Assembly (NCBI GenBank): GCA_017474705.1 | Contig: JAFVHC010000345.1 | Location: 1-11,778 of the forward strand | DNA from: Bacillota bacterium | Lineage (GTDB): Bacteria > Bacillota > Clostridia > Lachnospirales > Bianqueaceae | Reading direction: 5' to 3' | DNA: 11,778 nt | In this document: piece by piece, positions 6,414 to 11,778 of the stretch | Layout of the letters: every line of letters begins with the position of its first letter | Position numbering within the stretch: the stretch's first letter is position 1 | Notes under the pieces: generated by a model | Database searches by the model: none | What the model was told of the DNA's origin: nothing | Seen by the model: the letters and a program-made list of their open reading frames with translations, nothing else | Made by a program: the position numbers and the translations under genes

Positions 6414-8261
6414 ATGAGCGATCTTGTTTTCAATGCGCGTTTCCGCGCGTGTCAGGATGAACTGCGCTGGCTGTACATGGAGCTGTACAACGATGCGCAC
6501 GCCTATGATTATTTCGTGTCCATGCTGAAACGCATGTATGAGGAACGCAGTCAGGACCTGAAAGATATCGACGCTGCCAGAGAAGTGTTCCCGGAGTGGT
6601 ATAAAGACAGGAGCACGCTGGGCATGCTGATGTATACCCAGTGCTTCGGCGGCACTCTTGCAGGCGTACATGCCCACCTGGACTATCTGGAAAAGAGCGG
6701 TATCAACTATGTACATCTCATGCCGCTGCTGGAGAGCCCGGCCGGGCGCAGTGACGGCGGCTATGCTGTAGCGGACTTCCGCAAGGTCCAGCCGGAACTG
6801 GGCACGATGGAAGATCTGGCATCTTTAGCGGAGGACTGCCATAAGCGCAACATGTCGGTCTGCCTGGATTTCGTTATGAACCACACTTCGGAGGATCATG
6901 AATGGGCGAAACGGGCACGTGCCGGTGAGAAAGAGTATCAGGACAGATATTTCTTCTACGATGACTGGGAGATCCCTTATATCTACGAGCGCACTGTCCC
7001 GCAGGTCTTCCCGCAGACAGCGCCCGGCAATTTCACCTGGTGCGAAGAAGCCGGCAAGGTCGTCATGACCACCTTCTATCCCTATCAGTGGGATCTGAAC
7101 TATGCAAACCCGACCGTGTTCAACGACATGACGGAAAACATGCTCTATCTCTGCAACCAGGGCATCGACATCATCCGTCTGGACGCGACACCGTATATCT
7201 GGAAAGAACTGGGCACCAACTGCCGCAATCTGCCGCAGGTCCATACGCTGGTCCGCATGATGCACCTGGCCTGCGATATCGTGTGCCCCGGCACGCTGTT
7301 ACTGGGCGAAGTGGTCATGGAGCCGTCCAAGGTCGTGCCATACTTCGGTACGGTCCAAAAGCCGGAATGCCAGATGCTCTATAATGTGACGACCATGGCA
7401 AGTACCTGGCACACGGTGGCCACAAAGGACGTACGGGCACTGCGTCATCAGCTGGATACCGTATTCGCTCTGCCGAAACAGTACACTTTCCTGAATTATC
7501 TGCGCTGCCACGACGATATCGGCTGGGGCCTGGATTACCCCTATCTGGCACAGTTCGGCATGGATGAGGTCCTGCATCAGAAATTCTTGAATGATTATCT
7601 GCGCGGACTGTTCCCGGGCAGCATGGCCAGAGGCGAATTGTATAACGACGATCCGCGCCTGGGCGACGCCCGCATGTGCGGCACCACGGCTTCTTTGTGC
7701 GGTGTTGAGGGAGCGCTGGAAATGAATGATCCGGCCGCTTTGGATTCCGCGATCCGCCTGGTCATCACGCTGCACGCCTTCCTGCTGTCGCAGAGCGGTA
7801 TCCCGGTCCTGTATTCCGGTGATGAGATCGGTCAGCTGAACGACAATAGCTATCATGATGATCCGCTCAAGTGCGAGGACAGCCGTTATCTGCATCGTGG
7901 AAACTTCTCCTGGGAGGATGCGGCAAAGGCGGACGATCCGGAAACCGTGCAGGGACGCATCTATCAGGCGCTCAAGAAACTGGAGAAGATCCGTGCGGAT
8001 CTGCCGGTCTTCGATGCGGATGCCGACGTCTGGACCATTGAGCCTTACAACGACCACATCCTGGCGATCGGCCGTTACTACGAACGTCAGCAGTTGATCG
8101 CCCTGTTCAACTTCGCTGATGATGAACAGATCGCCTGGATCAACGAGCAGGATCCGTACCGTGATCTGTGGACCAATGAACCGTGTAAAGCGCAAGGGGT
8201 CAAACTGGCGGGCCATGATTTCCGCTGGCTGCTGACCAGTTTCGAGGAAATGAGGAAATGA
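6414..8261 (+). CDS. Amylosucrase-family GH13_4 enzyme
   Basis: This is a 615-residue cytoplasmic protein, close to the 636 of Neisseria polysaccharea amylosucrase. Classical amylosucrase transfers glucose from sucrose to an alpha-1,4-glucan and releases fructose; relatives simply hydrolyse sucrose. ATG 6414 has GGAGGAG at 6400-6406. An alpha-helical N-terminus (about 1-75) precedes the barrel. Diagnostic stretches are PLLESPAGRSDGGYAVADFR (104-123), DFVMNHTSEDHEWA (152-165), RLDATPYIWKELGTNC with nucleophile Asp257, LLGEVV with acid/base Glu299, RCHDDIGW with Asp367, SGDEIGQLND (468-477) and CEDSRYLHR. By alignment from memory, Asp114 and Arg491 match Asp144 and Arg509, which fix the sucrose glucosyl ring in the Neisseria enzyme. 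The active site therefore looks intact. Its last codons overlap the regulator gene by 4 nt (ATGA). Substrate (sucrose or sucrose-6-phosphate) and product (glucan or monosaccharides) cannot be settled from sequence. Confidence 0.9.
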   Translation: MSDLVFNARFRACQDELRWLYMELYNDAHAYDYFVSMLKRMYEERSQDLKDIDAAREVFPEWYKDRSTLGMLMYTQCFGGTLAGVHAHLDYLEKSGINYVHLMPLLESPAGRSDGGYAVADFRKVQPELGTMEDLASLAEDCHKRNMSVCLDFVMNHTSEDHEWAKRARAGEKEYQDRYFFYDDWEIPYIYERTVPQVFPQTAPGNFTWCEEAGKVVMTTFYPYQWDLNYANPTVFNDMTENMLYLCNQGIDIIRLDATPYIWKELGTNCRNLPQVHTLVRMMHLACDIVCPGTLLLGEVVMEPSKVVPYFGTVQKPECQMLYNVTTMASTWHTVATKDVRALRHQLDTVFALPKQYTFLNYLRCHDDIGWGLDYPYLAQFGMDEVLHQKFLNDYLRGLFPGSMARGELYNDDPRLGDARMCGTTASLCGVEGALEMNDPAALDSAIRLVITLHAFLLSQSGIPVLYSGDEIGQLNDNSYHDDPLKCEDSRYLHRGNFSWEDAAKADDPETVQGRIYQALKKLEKIRADLPVFDADADVWTIEPYNDHILAIGRYYERQQLIALFNFADDEQIAWINEQDPYRDLWTNEPCKAQGVKLAGHDFRWLLTSFEEMRK

Positions 8262-9250
8262 CACTGAAAGAGATCGCCCGGCTGGCCGGTGTTTCGCCGG
8301 CCGCTGTGAGCCGTTACCTCAACGGTGGCTCTCTGAGCGCAGAGAAGCGGGAAGCGATCGGCCGGGTCATTGAACAAACTGAATTTACGCCGAACCGGCT
8401 GGCCCATGATCTGAGGACCGGCCGGGTGCGGCAGGTGGGCATTATCGTGCCCAAGATCCATTCGACTTCCGTCAGCGAAGTGCTGGATGGGATAGAGAGT
8501 ATTCTCTCGCAGCATGGATATATGACGGTGCTCGGTTCCATGAATGAGGATCCGGAGCAGGAAGTCCGCTATGTATCCTTGATGCAGTCTTACCGTCTGG
8601 CCGGGATCATCATCATGGCGCAGACGGTATCGGAAGAAAGAGAAAAGGTCTATAAAAAACTGGATATTCCGGTGGTTATCACCGGGCAGAAGTATCCGGG
8701 CCTGAACTGTATCTATCATGATGATTATCACGCGATGCAGGCGCTGATGGAGCGCCTTCTGCAGTCCGGAAGCCGCCGGATCGCCTATATTGGCGTGGAT
8801 GAGTCGGATCCTGCCGTGGGCATCGAGCGGCGCAAAGCGGTGGAGGATACGTTCCGGCAGATGGGGCAGGCGCCTGACGGTGTGTTGATGTCGAGAACAG
8901 CCCCGTTTTCAGTGGAGGGCGGCTATGAGGCGATGCAGCAGCTCCTTGCACAGGCAGACGGGTATTTCGATGGATTACTGTGTGCTACGGATTCCATCGC
9001 GCATGGCGCGATGATCGCATTGAAAGAAGCCGGTTATAAGATCCCTGAGCACATCAGGGTCGCCGCCATTGGCAATGATGAGTCCAACCGCATCAGTGAT
9101 CCGCAATTGACCACAGCACGCCTGTTCCAGCACGAATGTGGAGAAGAAGCGGCGACGATGCTTTTGAAACTGATGCAGAGCGAGGAACGTCCGATGCCGC
9201 GGCAGATGATGCTGGGCTATACGATCATCCCGCGCGGCACGCTTGCATAA
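8258..9250 (+). CDS. LacI-family transcriptional regulator (ScrR-like by context)
   Basis: This 330-residue repressor has normal LacI/GalR architecture. The N-terminal helix-turn-helix is MTLKEIARLAGVSPAAVSRY (1-20). The hinge follows (TPNRLAHDLRTGR, about 44-56). A periplasmic-binding-protein-like ligand domain begins at VGIIVPKI (about 60-67). Later landmarks are RRIAYIG, FDGLLCATDSIAHGAM and VAAIGNDES. LacI-family proteins bind palindromes with a central CG and are usually released by the sugar or sugar phosphate of their own pathway. The gene overlaps the amylosucrase stop by 4 nt and is followed after 17 nt by the HAD phosphatase, so all three are co-transcribed. It probably represses both its own operon (site 6377-6390) and the PTS gene (site 10216-10229). 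The effector is unknown; sucrose, fructose or a phosphate derivative is plausible. It is too distinctive in context to be the global CcpA, though this is not proven. Confidence 0.92.
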   Translation: MTLKEIARLAGVSPAAVSRYLNGGSLSAEKREAIGRVIEQTEFTPNRLAHDLRTGRVRQVGIIVPKIHSTSVSEVLDGIESILSQHGYMTVLGSMNEDPEQEVRYVSLMQSYRLAGIIIMAQTVSEEREKVYKKLDIPVVITGQKYPGLNCIYHDDYHAMQALMERLLQSGSRRIAYIGVDESDPAVGIERRKAVEDTFRQMGQAPDGVLMSRTAPFSVEGGYEAMQQLLAQADGYFDGLLCATDSIAHGAMIALKEAGYKIPEHIRVAAIGNDESNRISDPQLTTARLFQHECGEEAATMLLKLMQSEERPMPRQMMLGYTIIPRGTLA

Positions 9251-9267
9251 GAAGGAGAGAAGAGCTT

Positions 9268-10095
9268 ATGGGAGAAATGAAACTGATCTTTCTGGATATC
9301 GATGGGACCTTGACGCCGGCCGGCAGCACTGTTCCCCCTGAAAGTGCCTTGAAAGCCATCCGCGCGGCACAGGCCAAAGGACACAAAGTCTTCCTTTGCA
9401 CCGGCCGTAACCTGGCCATGCTGGCACCCGTGCTGGAGTATGGGTTCGACGGTCTGATCGGTTCGGCGGGCGGCTATGTGCAGGTAGGAGATGAAGTCAT
9501 CTTCGATCTGCCGATGGAGGACGGCATGTTCCACGATCTGTTGGACGCACTGCATGACAGCGGTGTCTTCTGTACGATCGAAGGTCGCGACGCCACGTTC
9601 GGCGATGAGGATCTGGGCTCCTTCCTGGAAGGCGCCGGGGGTGGAAACTCAGAGATCGAGCGCTGGCGCAAAGCGCTGGCAGCGGACCTGGGCATCCGTC
9701 CGATGAAAGAATACGACGGCTGCCCGATCTACAAGATCGTCTTCATGTGCTCGGAGGCCTGGCAGCTGGATAAGGCCAAGGAGATCGGTGAAAAGGATTA
9801 CGCCTTCGTCTGCCAGAAAGTGGAAGCCCACAGCTGCCTGAACGGCGAACTGATCAACCGGGCTTTCGATAAAGGACGGGGGATCCTTCGGATCTGTGAG
9901 TATCTGGGCGTCGGGGTCGAGGATACGTATGGATTCGGCGACAGTATGAACGATCTGGAGATGATCGACACGGTCGGATACAGTGTCGCCATGGCGAATG
10001 GAGATCCAACGATCAAGGAACACAGCGATCTTGTCTGTCCTTCGGTGGAGGAGGATGGTCTGGCGTTCGCTTTCCATGAATTGGGACTTGATTGA
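9268..10095 (+). CDS. Cof-type HAD-IIB family sugar phosphatase
   Basis: This 275-residue cytoplasmic phosphatase of the haloacid dehalogenase superfamily has the usual Cof/YbjI length. ATG 9268 has AAGGAG at 9252-9257; a second ATG at 9277 is also possible. Motif I is LDIDGT with nucleophile Asp10 and Asp12. Motif II is CTGRN with Thr45. Motif III is DKGRGI with Lys202. Motif IV is GFGDSMNDLEM with Asp225 and Asp229. A type IIB cap domain (about 85-190) sits between motifs II and III. These enzymes remove phosphate from sugar phosphates, nucleotides or flavin precursors with broad specificity. The position between a LacI-type regulator and a PTS permease suggests a phosphorylated sugar from the transporter as substrate, for example sucrose-6-phosphate, but this is inference. 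A Pro-rich or lipid substrate cannot be excluded. A weak hairpin follows the stop. Confidence 0.9.
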   Translation: MGEMKLIFLDIDGTLTPAGSTVPPESALKAIRAAQAKGHKVFLCTGRNLAMLAPVLEYGFDGLIGSAGGYVQVGDEVIFDLPMEDGMFHDLLDALHDSGVFCTIEGRDATFGDEDLGSFLEGAGGGNSEIERWRKALAADLGIRPMKEYDGCPIYKIVFMCSEAWQLDKAKEIGEKDYAFVCQKVEAHSCLNGELINRAFDKGRGILRICEYLGVGVEDTYGFGDSMNDLEMIDTVGYSVAMANGDPTIKEHSDLVCPSVEEDGLAFAFHELGLD

Positions 10096-10126
10096 AAAAA
10101 GGATTTCACAAAATTTGTCCTTTTTT
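10095..10126 (+). terminator. Weak Rho-independent terminator after the HAD gene
   Basis: AAAAAAGGA (10095-10103) pairs with TCCTTTTTT (10118-10126) around a 14-base loop, ending in a T-run. The stem has only three G-C pairs, so termination is likely partial and some read-through into the PTS gene is possible. Confidence 0.6.
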
Positions 10127-10177
10127 GTAGTGTAAGGTGCACAAAATTCGTTTCAGAAGTTTATCAAAGTTGCAACC

Positions 10178-10206
10178 TTTACAAAAAAGAAGTTACGATT
10201 TATAGT
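10178..10206 (+). promoter_or_regulatory. Promoter of the PTS permease gene
   Basis: TTTACA at 10178-10183 and TATAGT at 10201-10206 are separated by exactly 17 bp, each one base from consensus. The operator (10216-10229) and the CAGGAGGG ribosome site (10236-10243) follow. Confidence 0.75.
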
Positions 10207-10215
10207 GTAATGGAG

Positions 10216-10229
10216 TGAAAACGATTACA
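10216..10229 (+). promoter_or_regulatory. cre-like / LacI-family operator upstream of the PTS gene
   Basis: TGAAAACGATTACA fits TGWAANCGNTNWCA at every fixed position. It starts 9 nt after the -10 and overlaps the expected transcription start. It matches the operator before amylosucrase at 11 of 14 bases, with the same half-site ends and central CG, which predicts co-regulation. Confidence 0.78.
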
Positions 10230-10249
10230 AAATACAGGAGGGATACGTT

Positions 10250-11778
10250 ATGGCACTCGACTACAGAAAGTGCGCGGAAGAGATCGTTGCCAATATCGGT
10301 GGAGCAGGCAACGTTGTCAGCGCGGCTCACTGTGCTACACGACTGCGCCTTGTTATCGCGGACAACGCGAAAGTCAACAAGGCAGTCCTGGAGAACATTG
10401 ACGGTGTTAAGGGCATGTTCGAATCCAATGGCCAGCTGCAGCTGATCATCGGTACCGGCACTGTCAACAAAGTGTACGAAGAATTCCTGGCGGTCACCGG
10501 TCTGACTGCAGCCACCAAGGCTGATGTCAAAGCCGCTGCGGCTGCCAAAGATCCACTGTGGAGACGGATCCTGAAGGTCCCGGGCGATGTTTTCGTCCCG
10601 ATCCTGCCGGCGATCGTCGCCTCCGGTCTTATGATGGGTCTGGTCGAAGCGATCCCGAAATTCGCACCGGCCTTTGGCAACAGCGACTGGTACGCATTCC
10701 TTGATATGGTTGCAAATACAGCTTTTGCATTCCTTCCGGTTCTTGTTGCTATATCAACAGCACGTGTATTTGGTGGCAATATCTTCCTGGGCGCAGTTAT
10801 CGGTCTGTTGATGATCCATGGCGGATTGCTCAATGCCTGGAATGCCGGCAGTGCAGAAAATATTGCTAAATTCTTCAACATCGAGATCGATGGCGAATCA
10901 CCATACCTGGTAGATTGGAAGAATTTCACCGGGAATGTCGATATACCAACGTGGAAGCTATTCTTCTTCAATGTGCAGCGGGTAGGCTATCAGGGCCATG
11001 TCATTCCTGTCATTCTGGCAGTTGCCCTCATGTCTACCATCGAAAAGTGGCTGCATAAGAAGGTACCGGAGATGATCGACCTGTTCGTGACTCCGCTGTG
11101 CACCGTTCTGGTCACTGCTTTCATCACGATGACGATCATCGGCCCGATCTTCTCCGTTTTGGAGAACTGGGTGCTGACCGGAGCCAAATGGCTGGCCGGC
11201 AGCATGCCTGGTGCTGTCGTCATGGGTGCCATCTATCCGTGGACGGTCGTCATGGGCCTGCACCACATGTACAATGTTATTGAAGCCGGTATGATCGCGC
11301 AGACAGGCCTCAACACCTGGATGCCCATCGCTTCTGCCGCGAACTTCGCTCAGTTCGGCGCCTGCTTGGCCGTTGCTCTGAAGGTCCACAACCAGAAGAC
11401 CAAGTCTGTTGCGCTGCCGTCTTCTCTGTCTGCTGCTCTGGGTATCACGGAGCCTGCCATCTTCGGTATCAACTTCCGTTTCATGAAACCGTTCCTTTGC
11501 GGTATGGCCGGTGGTGCCGTTGGTTCTCTGTTTGGTGCTCTGTTCAAGCTGGGTGCTCCGGTCTATGGTGTTACCGGTATCCCCGCGCTGCCCGCTGTCA
11601 ACAATGTGGGTCTGTATATCGTAGAACTGCTGATCTCTGCCGGCGTTGCTGCTGCACTTACCTGGGTCTTCTGGAAAGAAGAAGCTCCGGCTGTCCCTGT
11701 TGCTGATGATGCTGCGAATACCGCTATCGAAGCACAGGATGCGAAGATCGAAGTTCCTGAAAACGTCGTTATTTCCTG
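10250..11778 (+). CDS. PTS sugar permease EIIBC(A), sucrose-type (scrA-like), 3' end outside window
   Basis: The first 509 codons are present, with no stop before the window ends. ATG 10250 has CAGGAGGG seven bases upstream. Domain IIB comes first (about 1-85), with phospho-accepting Cys28 in AAHCATRLRLV. Domain IIC (about 105-475) has many membrane helices, with ILPAIVASGLMMG (118-130), VFGGNIFLGAVIG (173-185), NAWNAG, GYQGHVIPV (247-255), MGLHHMYN and GITEPAIFGI (398-407). This is the glucose-sucrose superfamily, and the GGN-FLGAVIG and NAW-GYQG pattern is closest to sucrose and trehalose EIIs. It would import and phosphorylate the sugar at the membrane. From about 478 an Ala/Pro/Asp-rich linker starts and is still in frame at the edge, suggesting a fused IIA domain beyond it. 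A stretch of about 30 residues at 201-230 looks like an insertion relative to typical sucrose EIICs. Sucrose specificity is an inference, supported by the amylosucrase nearby. Confidence 0.88.
   Translation, partial: MALDYRKCAEEIVANIGGAGNVVSAAHCATRLRLVIADNAKVNKAVLENIDGVKGMFESNGQLQLIIGTGTVNKVYEEFLAVTGLTAATKADVKAAAAAKDPLWRRILKVPGDVFVPILPAIVASGLMMGLVEAIPKFAPAFGNSDWYAFLDMVANTAFAFLPVLVAISTARVFGGNIFLGAVIGLLMIHGGLLNAWNAGSAENIAKFFNIEIDGESPYLVDWKNFTGNVDIPTWKLFFFNVQRVGYQGHVIPVILAVALMSTIEKWLHKKVPEMIDLFVTPLCTVLVTAFITMTIIGPIFSVLENWVLTGAKWLAGSMPGAVVMGAIYPWTVVMGLHHMYNVIEAGMIAQTGLNTWMPIASAANFAQFGACLAVALKVHNQKTKSVALPSSLSAALGITEPAIFGINFRFMKPFLCGMAGGAVGSLFGALFKLGAPVYGVTGIPALPAVNNVGLYIVELLISAGVAAALTWVFWKEEAPAVPVADDAANTAIEAQDAKIEVPENVVIS

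Noticed and set aside
7299..8264. A long antisense reading frame (321 codons) opposite the amylosucrase gene
   Set aside because: It has no ribosome site, no recognisable protein family, and His/Gln/Arg-heavy composition typical of the complement of a GC-biased coding frame. The sense frame matches a known family throughout.
9136..9267. A 44-codon N-terminal extension of the HAD phosphatase
   Set aside because: It lies inside the LacI gene in another frame and has no ribosome site. The ATG at 9268 has AAGGAG upstream and begins just before motif I.
10095..10126. Possible RAT/antiterminator site (SacT or LicT type) before the PTS gene
   Set aside because: The hairpin lies upstream of the PTS promoter rather than in the PTS leader, and no BglG-type antiterminator gene or recognisable RAT sequence is seen.
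10138..10146. TGCACAAAA shared by 6290-6298 and 10138-10146 as a second operator type
   Set aside because: It is only 9 bp, lies upstream of the -35 in one case and overlaps the pre-terminator region in the other, so chance sharing is likely.
1..11778. CRISPR arrays, tRNA or rRNA genes, insertion sequences or phage genes
   Set aside because: No regularly spaced repeats, RNA-gene consensus, transposase motifs or terminal inverted repeats were seen on either strand. All long open frames belong to chromosomal metabolic or housekeeping genes.

Overview
The window looks like the chromosome of a moderately GC-rich Bacillota (Firmicutes) bacterium, plausibly a gut anaerobe of the Erysipelotrichia type. 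The evidence is strong AGGAGG-type ribosome sites, sigma-A-like TTGAAT/TATAAT promoters, a PTS permease, a LacI-family regulator, two cre-like operators and protein sequences of Bacillota character. The phylum call is fairly safe. The class or family call is a guess from sequence style.

Layout, left to right. (1) A truncated gene on the minus strand encodes the N-terminus of a cellobiose 2-epimerase / N-acylglucosamine 2-epimerase family enzyme. Its predicted promoter overlaps a divergent plus-strand promoter. (2) That plus-strand promoter drives a tight three-gene operon: a two-TM protein of unknown function, acylphosphatase and the YbaK-type Cys-tRNA(Pro) deacylase. It ends at a bidirectional terminator. 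(3) On the minus strand, converging on that terminator, is an alpha-oxoamine synthase (glycine C-acetyltransferase / serine palmitoyltransferase-like) gene broken by an apparent one-base deletion. (4) Divergent from it is a stand-alone rhamnulose-1-phosphate aldolase (rhaD), followed by a small acidic lipoprotein and a 429-residue GH13 maltodextrin-type glucosidase. The glucosidase appears to start at TTG, beside a 7-bp repeat that displaced an ATG. A hairpin terminator follows. (5) A sugar locus fills the right half: an amylosucrase-family (GH13_4) enzyme, a LacI-family repressor overlapping it by 4 nt, a Cof-type HAD phosphatase, and a sucrose-type PTS EIIBC(A) permease that runs off the window.

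The amylosucrase-regulator-phosphatase operon and the PTS gene each have their own promoter. Immediately downstream of each -10 lies a 14-bp palindromic site matching TGWAANCGNTNWCA. One LacI/CcpA-family protein therefore probably controls both units.

The most interesting feature is the combination in the right half. A PTS would deliver sucrose as sucrose-6-phosphate, while a classical amylosucrase needs free sucrose to build alpha-glucan. No scrB-type GH32 hydrolase is visible. Either the co-encoded HAD phosphatase removes the phosphate, or this GH13_4 enzyme acts on the phosphorylated sugar, or the EII carries a different sugar. The neighbouring GH13 glucosidase could recycle the glucan. 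This pathway is inference and the substrates are not proven by the sequence.
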